Shown here one piece after another: positions 23,204-32,172 of a DNA stretch of 32,172 nucleotides. The position numbers and the translations under genes were made by a program. Under the pieces are notes generated by a model. That model did no database searches. It had not been told where the DNA came from and saw only the letters and a program-made list of their open reading frames with translations. The number at the start of each line of letters is the position of its first letter. Position 1 is the stretch's first letter. The stretch comes from Streptomyces antimicrobicus. Its GTDB lineage: Bacteria; Actinomycetota; Actinomycetes; Streptomycetales; Streptomycetaceae. Where the stretch lies: assembly GCF_020532625.1 (NCBI RefSeq), contig NZ_JAJAUY010000070.1, positions 1 to 32,172 of the forward strand, given 5' to 3'.

Positions 23204-24742
23204 TCACCCCGGGCCCGGGCGGGTGCCGAGGACCGTCTCGACCGTGTCCGCCTCCGCCGCGCTCTTGTCCGGCCGGTGCCGGACCACCCGCGCGAAGCGG
23301 AGCGCGACCCCGGCCGGGTAGCGCGGGGAGCGCTGGAGGCCGTCGTAGGCGATCTCCACGACCAGCTCCGGCCGGACCCGTACGGTCCAGCCGTCGTCGC
23401 CGGTCGCCAGCTCCCGCAGCCGCTCGGTCTGCCAGCGCAGCATCTCGTCGGTGAGCCCCTTGAACGTCTTGCCGAGCATCGCGAAGGTGCCGTCGGCCGC
23501 CCGCGCCCCCAGGTGCAGGTTGGACAGCAGTCCGGTGCGCCGCCCGTGGCCCCACTCCGCCGCCAGCACCACCAGGTCCAGGGTGTGCACGGGCTTGACC
23601 TTGAGCCACTGCTTGCCGCGCCGGCCCGCCGCGTACGGGGAGTCCAGGGCCTTGACCATCACGCCCTCGTGTCCGCGCCCCAGCGCGGCCGCCGAGAACT
23701 CCTCCGCCTCGGCGCTCTGCCCGAGCGGGTCCTCCACGGCCAGCCGCCGCACCCGGGAGGCCTCCGGCACCAGCGCGGCCAGGGTCGCGTGGCGCTCCCG
23801 GGCCGGCAGGTCGAGCAGCACCTCGCCCTCGGCGGCCAGGACGTCGAAGAAGTACGCCGTCAGCGGCAGGGTCCGGGCGGCGGCCGGCACGTCCAGCCGG
23901 GAGCCCACCCGGCTCGCGACCTCCTGGAAGGGCACCGGCCGCCCGGCCGGATCGAGCCCGATGACCTCGCCGTCGAGGACGAACCGGTCCCCCGGCAGCG
24001 CCCGGGCCAGCTCCACGACCTCCGGCAGCCGGCCGGTGATCTCGTCGAGCGAGCGGGTGAACACCCCGACCTCGCTCCCGTCGCGGTGGACCTGCACCCG
24101 GATCCCGTCGAGCTTCTCCTCCACGCTGGCCGGGCCGACGGCGGCCAGCGCGTCGGCCACGGACGCGGCGGTGTTCGCGAGCATCGGCTGCACCGGCCGG
24201 CCGACCCGCAGCGTGAACGTCTCCAGGGCCGCCGGTCCCTCGGCCAGGACCGCCCCGGCCACCCGGGGCAGCGAGCCGTCGAGCATCACCGCCCGGCGCA
24301 GGGCCGCCGCGGGCACCTCGGCCGCCGCCGCGACGCCTTCCAGGGCGACCGCGTCGAGGGCTCCTTGGCGGACCTCCCCGGACAGCAGGCTGCGCAGGAA
24401 CCGCTGTTCGTCGGCGGTGGCCGCGCCCAGCAGGCCGTCCAGGATCCGCTGCCGCTCGTTCTGCGCGCCGGGGCCCGACACGGCCGCCAGCGCGGTCACG
24501 GCCGCGTCGACCTCCGGCACGGTCAGCGCAGGCCGTTCGGCGGGGGCCACCTCACGGCCGAGCGCCCGCCATCCGATGCCGGGCCGGCCCTGCGGCAGCC
24601 GGCCCGAGAGGTAGGCGATCACCAGCCCGGCCTCGGCCGGCGGGGCGGCCCGGAACAGCTCCGCGAGCAGGGCGGACTTGCGGGACCGGGCGGAGGTCCC
24701 GGCCACCTCCCGGGACACGCGGGCGACCTCGGCCAGCAGCAT
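23204..24742 (-). CDS. ATP-dependent DNA ligase
   Basis: The protein has 512 residues from ATG 24740-24742, with GGGAGGA about seven bases upstream. An N-terminal DNA-binding domain (~1-180) is followed by the adenylation domain. The active-site motif is EEKLDGIRVQVHR with Lys210. Further nucleotidyl-transferase motifs are FTRSLDEITGRLPE, RFVLDGEVIGLD, HEGVMVKALDSPYAAGRRG and QWLKVKP. The OB-fold at the C-terminus ends in ALRFARVVRHRPDK. Length and order match actinobacterial LigB-like ligases, which act alongside the essential NAD-dependent LigA, probably in repair. Open frame continues upstream of the chosen start but lacks homology. The gene is divergent from the hydrolase-ABC fusion gene. 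Confidence 0.95.
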   Translation of the reverse strand: MLLAEVARVSREVAGTSARSRKSALLAELFRAAPPAEAGLVIAYLSGRLPQGRPGIGWRALGREVAPAERPALTVPEVDAAVTALAAVSGPGAQNERQRILDGLLGAATADEQRFLRSLLSGEVRQGALDAVALEGVAAAAEVPAAALRRAVMLDGSLPRVAGAVLAEGPAALETFTLRVGRPVQPMLANTAASVADALAAVGPASVEEKLDGIRVQVHRDGSEVGVFTRSLDEITGRLPEVVELARALPGDRFVLDGEVIGLDPAGRPVPFQEVASRVGSRLDVPAAARTLPLTAYFFDVLAAEGEVLLDLPARERHATLAALVPEASRVRRLAVEDPLGQSAEAEEFSAAALGRGHEGVMVKALDSPYAAGRRGKQWLKVKPVHTLDLVVLAAEWGHGRRTGLLSNLHLGARAADGTFAMLGKTFKGLTDEMLRWQTERLRELATGDDGWTVRVRPELVVEIAYDGLQRSPRYPAGVALRFARVVRHRPDKSAAEADTVETVLGTRPGPG

Positions 24743-24900
24743 GCGCCCATCCTCCCGCCGGACGCCGGCCCGCGCAGGTCGGGGAGCCCACCGGACCGGG
24801 GTGCGGGAGGCCGCCGGACCCGGGCGCGAGCGCGCAGGGCTCCGGCGGGAGGGCTGCCGGACCCGGGCCGGGAGGCCCCCGGCGGCGCCGGTGGGCGGCC

Positions 24901-24922
24901 GCGTACCGCATCCGCGGTACGC
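24901..24922. promoter_or_regulatory. Operator-like dyad between ligase and hydrolase-ABC genes
   Basis: GCGTACCGC (24901-24909) and GCGGTACGC (24914-24922) are exact 9-bp complements separated by four bases. The dyad lies 88 bp upstream of the fusion gene ATG and 158 bp upstream of the ligase ATG. Size and symmetry suit a TetR- or GntR-type dimer. No such regulator gene is nearby. Confidence 0.5.
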
Positions 24923-25010
24923 CGGACCGGCGGGTGTCCTCCTGGAGAAGGGCCGGGTTCCACCTGGAGGCTCTCGGGTCCGGGGCCCGCGGGCGTTTAG
25001 GGTCGGCCCT

Positions 25011-27751
<2,741 letters not shown>

Positions 27752-27755
<4 letters not shown>

Positions 27756-28642
27756 GCGGGACGAGGACCACGGCGGCCGCGGCGACCGCCACCGCCGCCG
27801 CTCCCGGGTACGCGGCGGGGCGGACCTTGCCGTTGCGGGTGGAGGCACTGCGGCAGTGGCGCCGGCGGCGGACGCTGGTGATGGGCGGGGTGCTGGCCGC
27901 GCTGCCGTTCGTCATGATCATCGCGTTCGCGGTGGGCGGCGGCGGGGACGACGGCCGCAGCGACGGCGGCCGGGTCAGCATGATCGACGCGGCCACCGCC
28001 TCGGGCGCGAACTTCGCCGTGACGTGTCTGTTCGTGTCGGCCGGTTTCCTGCTGGTGGTGCCCGTGGCGCTGTTCTGCGGGGACACGGTGGCCTCGGAGG
28101 CGAGCTGGTCCTCCCTGCGCTACCTGCTGGCCTCGCCCGTGCCGCGCGCCCGGCTGCTGTGGAGCAAGCTGGTGGTGGCGTTGGGGTTCAGCCTGGTGGC
28201 GATCGTGCTGCTGCCGGCGGTGGCGCTGGCCGCGGGCACGGTGGCGTACGGCTGGGGGCCGCTGAAGCTGCCCACGGGCGGGGTGCTGGCGGCCGGTGAC
28301 GCGGTGCCGCGGCTGCTGCTGGCGGTGGCGTTCGTCTTCGTGTCGCAACTGGTCACCGCCGGACTGGCCTTCTGGCTGTCGACGAGGACGGACGCGCCGC
28401 TGGGCGCGGTCGGCGGGGCGGTGGGCCTGACCATCGTGGGCAATGTCCTCGACGCGGTGACGGCGCTCGGGCACTGGCGGGAGTTCCTGCCGGCGCACTG
28501 GCAGTTCGCCTGGGTGGACCTGCTGCAGCCGACCGTCGAATGGGGCGGCATGGCCAAGGGCGCGGCGGTCTCGGTGTCGTACGCGCTGGTGCTGGGGGCG
28601 CTGGCGTTCCGGGGGTTCGCGCGCAAGGACATCGTGTCCTGA
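27752..28642 (+). CDS. ABC-2 type permease, partner of the hydrolase-ATPase fusion
   Basis: The 296-residue protein begins at ATG 27752, overlapping the fusion gene stop by four bases. After an Ala/Thr-rich N-terminus and the basic LRVEALRQWRRRRTL come about six membrane helices: VMGGVLAALPFVMIIAFAVG, CLFVSAGFLLVVPVALFCG, VVALGFSLVAIVLLPAVAL, LLLAVAFVFVSQLVTAGLAF, AVGGAVGLTIVGNVLDAV and AAVSVSYALVLGALAFRGF. The cytoplasmic segment ASEASWSSLRYLLASPVPRARLLWSK is typical of ABC-2 permeases and contacts the ATPase. The two proteins form one exporter, and the tethered hydrolase may process or sense the cargo at the outer face. A strong hairpin follows the stop. Confidence 0.92.
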
Positions 28643-28650
28643 GGCAGGGC

Positions 28651-28670
28651 GGTGCCCCGGCCGGGGCACC
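28651..28670. terminator. Terminator hairpin after the ABC permease
   Basis: GGTGCCCC and GGGGCACC are exact 8-bp arms around GGCC, 8 bp after the permease stop. It probably ends the hydrolase-ABC transcript and may also act on the convergent aldo/keto reductase gene. Confidence 0.7.
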
Positions 28671-28681
28671 CGGGCCGGGGG

Positions 28682-28738
28682 GGGCGTCCGCCCGGCTGGA
28701 GGGCGTCCGCCCGGCTGGAGGGCGTCCGCCCGGCCGGG
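28682..28738. repeat. Three tandem 19-bp repeats
   Basis: Three units of GGGCGTCCGCCCGGCTGGA lie back to back; the first two are identical and the third diverges at its end. Each contains GGGCG and CGCCC, which can pair. They fill the gap between the permease terminator and the aldo/keto reductase stop. No function is evident beyond possible termination. Confidence 0.75.
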
Positions 28739-28756
28739 GAGCGCTGCCGCGGACCG

Positions 28757-29695
28757 TCAGGAGGCGATGTCCTCGATCTCCGCGAGCAGTTCGGCGTCGA
28801 GCGGCCGGTCGGCGACCGCCGCGTTGGCGCGTACCTGCTCGGCGGAGGTGGCACCGGCGATCACCGAGGCGCAGCCGGGACGGGCCGACAGCCAGCCGAT
28901 GGCCAGTTCCAGCAAGCTGCGGCCGTGCTTCTCGGCGAGCGCGGCCAGCGCCTCGACCGTGTCGAGCCGCTCCTCGGTCAGGTACGCGTCCCGTCCCTCC
29001 AGCCGCGAGCCGGCCGGCACCGGCGCGCCCCGCCGGATCTTGCCGGTCAGCAGCCCGTTGGCGAGGGGGAAGTACGGCAGCACGCCCAGGCCGTAGTGCA
29101 CGGCGGCCGGCACCAGCTCCTGCTCCGCCCCGCGCTCCAGCAGCGACCAGTGGTTCTGGGCCGAGACGAACGGCACGCTGCCCTGCTCCCGGGCGACATG
29201 GGCGGCCTCGGCCAGCTGCCAGCCGCTGAAGTTGGAGTGGCCGATGTAGCGGACCTTGCCCTCCTGGACCAGCTCGGTGAGGGCGGCCAGGGTCTCGGCG
29301 ACCGGGGTGGCCGGGTCGGGGCTGTGCAACTGGTACAGGTCGATGTGGTCGGTGTCCAGGCGGCGCAGCGACGCCTCGACGGCCCGGCGTACGTAGGCCC
29401 GGCTGCCGCGGGAGCCGGCGGCGGGACCGTAGCCCATGTCGACGCCGTCGTAACCGAACTTGGTGGCGAGCACCACCTGGTCGCGCCGGCCCTTGAGGGC
29501 CTGGCCGAGGTGGCTCTCGGAGCCGCCGCGGCCGCCGTAGATGTCCGCGGTGTCGAACAGGGTGACGCCCGCGTCGAGGGCGGCGTCGACGACCGCGCGG
29601 GTCGCCCGGGCGTCGAGCCGGCCGCCGAAGTTGTTGCAGCCGAGGCCGACGGCGGAGACCTGGAGGCCTGAACTGCCCAGGGGGAGATAACGCAT
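28757..29695 (-). CDS. Aldo/keto reductase
   Basis: The protein has 312 residues from ATG 29693-29695. The catalytic tetrad is readable: Asp48 (LFDTADIY), Tyr53, Lys79 (LATKFGYDG) and His124 (DLYQLHSPD). The N-terminus MRYLPLGSSGLQVSAVGLG and the later segments VRYIGHSNFSGWQ, QNHWSLLERG and the NADPH-site stretch SVIAGATSAEQVRAN are all typical. It reduces a carbonyl with NADPH; the substrate is unknown, and proximity to a beta-galactosidase makes a sugar-derived carbonyl possible but unproven. An open frame extends upstream through the intergenic repeats but is not coding. It lies 131 bp downstream of the beta-galactosidase on the same strand. Confidence 0.93.
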   Translation of the reverse strand: MRYLPLGSSGLQVSAVGLGCNNFGGRLDARATRAVVDAALDAGVTLFDTADIYGGRGGSESHLGQALKGRRDQVVLATKFGYDGVDMGYGPAAGSRGSRAYVRRAVEASLRRLDTDHIDLYQLHSPDPATPVAETLAALTELVQEGKVRYIGHSNFSGWQLAEAAHVAREQGSVPFVSAQNHWSLLERGAEQELVPAAVHYGLGVLPYFPLANGLLTGKIRRGAPVPAGSRLEGRDAYLTEERLDTVEALAALAEKHGRSLLELAIGWLSARPGCASVIAGATSAEQVRANAAVADRPLDAELLAEIEDIAS

Positions 29696-29734
29696 GGGGA
29701 GGTGTGCCTCCGCTTTCTTCCGTTTGGTTCGGGG

Positions 29735-29770
29735 TTCTTGTGACTCTTGGGGCGCTTGTGGCTCTTGGGG
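29735..29770. repeat. Two imperfect 18-bp tandem repeats upstream of the aldo/keto reductase
   Basis: TTCTTGTGACTCTTGGGG is followed directly by CGCTTGTGGCTCTTGGGG, with a decayed third copy after it. This 131-bp leader region is visibly lower in GC than its surroundings and is pyrimidine-biased on one strand. I see no clear promoter in it. Confidence 0.6.
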
Positions 29771-29826
29771 TACTTGGCTGTACTGGAGGTGCTGGGGGGG
29801 TACTTGCGGTTCTCCGGGTTGCGGGT

Positions 29827-31641
29827 TCAGTCGAGGGTGACGGTCTTGGCGGGGCCGAGGTCGGGCGCGTCGCGGACGGGCAGTTCGGCGCCCGGCCGCT
29901 CCAGTTCGAGGACGACGATCTCGTTGGTGCCGGCCCGCCACAGGGGGCCCGGGGCGTAGAGGGTGCGCTGCGGCCCGCGCGGGGTGTCGTAGTGGCCGAG
30001 CAGGAAGCCGTTCAGCCAGACCAGGCCGGTGGCCCAGCCGGAGACGTCGAGGAAGCCGTCGGCCGGTGCGGGGACGTGGTGGGTGAACCGGTGGAACGCC
30101 GGGCGATGGGACGCCGGGCGGTGGGACGGCGGGGCGGGGACCGGCGCCCGGGCCCAGTCGAGGACGGTCAGGTCGGTGAGCGGCAGGGGGCGGATCTCCC
30201 ACTCGAACAGGTGCTGGTGGCCGTGGCGGACCCCGCGCCAGATGCCCTTGCGGTCGTCCAGCAGCGGACCGTAGTTGACCCGGCCCTGGGCCCGGACCAG
30301 CACGTCGAGCACGGCGCCGGACGGGCCGACCGCGAGGTCGAGTCCCTCGTCGGGGCTGTTGCGGTCGAGGATGCCGAGCGGCTCGCCGTCGGCGAACACG
30401 TACGCGCGGTCGCCGAGGCCGTCGATCCGGATCGGCATGGCCGGCCGGGGCCCGGTGACGGACGTCCGGTAGTGGATCATGCCGTGCGACTGGCCGAGCT
30501 TCTCCATGGGCTCGGGGGCCGGGCGGTGGACCGGGCCCGGGCCGTCGGTCAGTGCGTCGAGGGCGTCCAGCAGCGGCGCGGTGCCGGCCGGGACGGCGAG
30601 GGCCGGGGCGAGGCGGGGGCGCGGTTCGGGCAGGGGGAGCTCGGGCAGCGGCACGTAGCGGCCGATGACCTCCCGGAAGGCGTGGAACTTCGGGGTCAGT
30701 TCACCGGCCTCGCCGATCGGGGCGTCGTAGTCGTAGCTGGTGACGGTGGGCTGGTAGCCGGGCTCGCCGGGCCGGGATCCGGTGTGGTTGGCGCCGGCCC
30801 AGAAGCCGAAGTTGGTGCCGCCGTGGGCCATGTAGAGGTTGACGGAGGCGCCGGAGGCAAGGAGTTCGTCGAGGGAGCCGGCGGCGTCCTCGACGGCGCG
30901 CACGTGGTGGTCGTCGCCCCAGTGGTCGAACCAGCCGATCCAGTACTCCATCGCGGCCAGCGGGCCGGTCCTCTGGTAGCGGCGCAGGGTGTCGAGCCGT
31001 TCGGTGGGGCGGGCGCCGAAGGTGGCGGTGGCCAGCCGGCCGGGGACCGTGCCGCCCTGGAGCATGGCGTCCTCGGCGCCGTCGGCGGTGAACAGCAGGC
31101 AGTCCACACCGCGTTCGACCAGGGCCCGTTCGACATGGGCCCGGTAGCGGGTGTCGTCGCCGTAGGAGCCGTACTCGTTCTCGATCTGCACGGCCACGAC
31201 GGGCCCGCCTCGTCCGGCGAGCAGGGGCAGCAGTTCGGGGACGAGCTGGTCGAACCAGCCGTCCACCTCGGCCTGGAACCGGGGGTCGGAGCAGCGCAGG
31301 TGCAGGCCGTCGAGGGCGAGCAGGCGGGCGGGCAGACCGCCGAAGTCCCACTCGGCGCAGATGTACGGGCCCGGCCGGACGATGGCGTCGAGGCCGAGGC
31401 CCTGGGCGATGCGCAGGAAGCGGCCGACGTCGCGCCAGCCGGTGAAGTCGGCCTTGCCGGGGGCGGACTCGTGGAAGTTCCACGGGACGTAGGTGTCGAC
31501 GGTGTTGGCGCCCATGGCGCGCAGCCGCGTCAGCCGGTCCTCCCACAGCTCGGGGTGGACCCGGAAGTAGTGCAACGCCCCGGAGACGATGCGGTGGGGG
31601 CGGCCTGCCCGCCGGAATCCGTCCTGGTCGTGCGTGAGCAT
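29827..31641 (-). CDS. GH35 beta-galactosidase
   Basis: The protein has 604 residues from ATG 31639-31641, with GGGAG five to six bases upstream. The GH35 barrel starts with FRRAGRPHRIVSGALHYFRV and holds TVDTYVPWNFHE and RPGPYICAEWDFGGLP. Glu156 in QIENEYGSYG is the expected acid/base and Glu232 in MEYWIGWFDHWG the nucleophile. NLYMAHGGTNFGFWAG also fits. The C-terminal half has beta-sandwich domains ending in WLNGFLLGHYD. A His/Arg/Pro-rich insert (PPSHRPASHRPAFHR) comes from a 15-bp repeat near 30090-30135. There is no signal peptide, so it probably acts in the cytoplasm on imported galactosides. No sugar transporter or regulator gene is in the window. Confidence 0.93.
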   Translation of the reverse strand: MLTHDQDGFRRAGRPHRIVSGALHYFRVHPELWEDRLTRLRAMGANTVDTYVPWNFHESAPGKADFTGWRDVGRFLRIAQGLGLDAIVRPGPYICAEWDFGGLPARLLALDGLHLRCSDPRFQAEVDGWFDQLVPELLPLLAGRGGPVVAVQIENEYGSYGDDTRYRAHVERALVERGVDCLLFTADGAEDAMLQGGTVPGRLATATFGARPTERLDTLRRYQRTGPLAAMEYWIGWFDHWGDDHHVRAVEDAAGSLDELLASGASVNLYMAHGGTNFGFWAGANHTGSRPGEPGYQPTVTSYDYDAPIGEAGELTPKFHAFREVIGRYVPLPELPLPEPRPRLAPALAVPAGTAPLLDALDALTDGPGPVHRPAPEPMEKLGQSHGMIHYRTSVTGPRPAMPIRIDGLGDRAYVFADGEPLGILDRNSPDEGLDLAVGPSGAVLDVLVRAQGRVNYGPLLDDRKGIWRGVRHGHQHLFEWEIRPLPLTDLTVLDWARAPVPAPPSHRPASHRPAFHRFTHHVPAPADGFLDVSGWATGLVWLNGFLLGHYDTPRGPQRTLYAPGPLWRAGTNEIVVLELERPGAELPVRDAPDLGPAKTVTLD

Positions 31642-31787
31642 CGTGACTCCCGTCGCTGCGTACGTACGTGCGTGCGCTGCTCGCTGACGGGCCGGACCCG
31701 GGACGGACCCCGGCCGGACCCGGGCCGGACCCGGGACGGAGCAGGGAACGCCGCCCGCGCCGGCACCGTCAACGACTACCTGACCGG

Positions 31788-31808
31788 GAACGATCGAGCC
31801 GATCGTTC
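31788..31808. promoter_or_regulatory. LacI-type operator-like dyad upstream of the beta-galactosidase
   Basis: GAACGATC (31788-31795) and GATCGTTC (31801-31808) are exact complements, five bases apart. Outer arms GGGAA (31786-31790) and TTCCC (31812-31816) extend the symmetry. It lies 147 bp upstream of the beta-galactosidase ATG. Sugar-responsive LacI-family repressors bind dyads of this kind, so control of the galactosidase by such a repressor is likely, though an unseen gene to the right could be the main target. Confidence 0.5.
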
Positions 31809-31936
31809 TGGTTCCCCAGCGATGCGGCGCGCGGCCGCGACGGCACCGGCCCCGAACGGGACGCCACGGCTCCCGCCACGGCGTCACTCACCCCCGAGCC
31901 CCGGGAACCTCGCCCCGCGCCCCTCCGCCGAGCCGG

Positions 31937-32172
31937 TCCGGCCGGGGGCCGGTCGGCCGGAGGCCGGAGGCCGGGAGGCCGGGAGGCCGGACGGCCGGGA
32001 GGCCGGAGGCCGGTCGGCCGGGAGGCCGGGAGGCTGGAAGACCGGAAGACCGGAAGACCGGGAGGCCGGAGGCCGGAGGCGGGGAGCCGGAAGGCCGGGG
32101 GCCGGGAGGCCGGGGGCCGGGAGGCCGGTCGGCCGGGAGGCCGGTCGGCCGGGAGGCCGGTCGGCCGGGAGG
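31937..32172. repeat. Degenerate GAGGCCGG tandem repeat, running off the window
   Basis: An 8-9-bp motif related to GAGGCCGG repeats about 25 times with substitutions (GGCCGGAC, GACCGGAA). At the right end it becomes a regular 16-bp unit, GGCCGGGAGGCCGGTC, with three full copies at 32115-32162 and a partial one to 32172. The array is still repeating at the edge. Confidence 0.8.

Larger units (their letters stand above)
31642..32172. other. Gene-free region left of the window edge: operator and GC-rich repeats
   Basis: No convincing coding frame lies here. The first ~150 bp are the beta-galactosidase upstream region, with a run of alternating GTAC/GTGC bases near 31658-31678 and the dyad at 31788-31808. 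From about 31937 to the edge the DNA is degenerate tandem repeat. Confidence 0.6.

Noticed and set aside
23144..25000. A 618-codon plus-strand frame opposite the DNA ligase
   Set aside because: The opposite strand encodes a full ligase with all nucleotidyl-transferase motifs; this frame has none.
24678..25010. N-terminal extension of the hydrolase-ABC fusion in the same open frame
   Set aside because: It would cover the ligase start region and place the signal anchor inside the protein; ATG 25011 fits the export signal.
29680..29695. TAA on the plus strand inside the aldo/keto reductase as a TTA codon
   Set aside because: In frame it reads CGT-TAT-CTC (Arg-Tyr-Leu), so no TTA codon is present.
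29696..30202. N-terminal extension of the aldo/keto reductase in the same open frame
   Set aside because: It consists of intergenic repeat and the shadow of the galactosidase gene; the family begins at MRYLPLGSSG.
31937..32172. CRISPR-like array
   Set aside because: Units are 8-16 bp, contiguous and without unique spacers, and there is no cas gene.

Overview
The window is very GC-rich, with codon third positions almost always G or C. Many genes start at GTG or TTG, intergenic gaps are short, and the gene families are typical of actinomycetes: a NarL-type two-component pair, DUF1023 hydrolase, XRE-cupin regulator, DUF6126, ATP-dependent ligase and a subtilisin-like exoprotease with a rare TTA leucine codon. 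Together these point to the chromosome of Streptomyces or a close relative. I see no tRNA, rRNA, CRISPR array, transposase or phage gene.

Layout, left to right. 1-1031: 3' part of a secreted trypsin-like protease behind a low-complexity linker. 991-2947 (minus): three closely spaced genes, AEC-family transporter, HXXEE membrane protein and an unknown. 3052-5075: histidine kinase and response regulator with overlapping codons. 5186-7500: exported DUF1023 alpha/beta hydrolase translationally coupled to a membrane acyltransferase. 7534-11655: a DUF350 membrane protein, an N-terminal GNAT remnant, an ATP-grasp ligase, and a convergent gene for a degenerate NRPS-type adenylation domain fused to a four-helix membrane domain. 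11767-13684: an ABC exporter behind a MerR-type, apparently leaderless promoter, split by an apparent one-base deletion. 13693-17001: an MbcA/ParS-like orphan with a TTA codon, a gluconokinase, a dual-specificity-type phosphatase, a beta-lactamase-fold protein without its catalytic residues, and an unknown protein. 17097-20648 (minus): a large secreted S8 protease with a TTA at codon 8. 20800-23123: a DHA2-type MFS transporter whose 3' end runs antisense into a small DUF6126 gene, which lies downstream of an XRE-cupin regulator preceded by two matching operators. 23204-28642: an ATP-dependent DNA ligase divergent from a protein that joins an extracellular hydrolase to an ABC ATPase, followed by its permease. 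28757-31641 (minus): aldo/keto reductase and GH35 beta-galactosidase. 31642-32172: operator and degenerate GC-rich tandem repeats.

The least ordinary part is 7.5-11.7 kb, where three genes suggest a membrane-linked amide- or peptide-forming activity: DUF350, ATP-grasp, and adenylation domain with membrane anchor. The adenylation domain has lost the hallmark ATP-loop and A10 lysine, so its chemistry is uncertain. Other notable points are the two TTA codons (possible bldA control), the paired TTGCC-N5-GGCAA operators, the 19-bp-spacer promoter of the broken exporter, and the hydrolase-ABC fusion.
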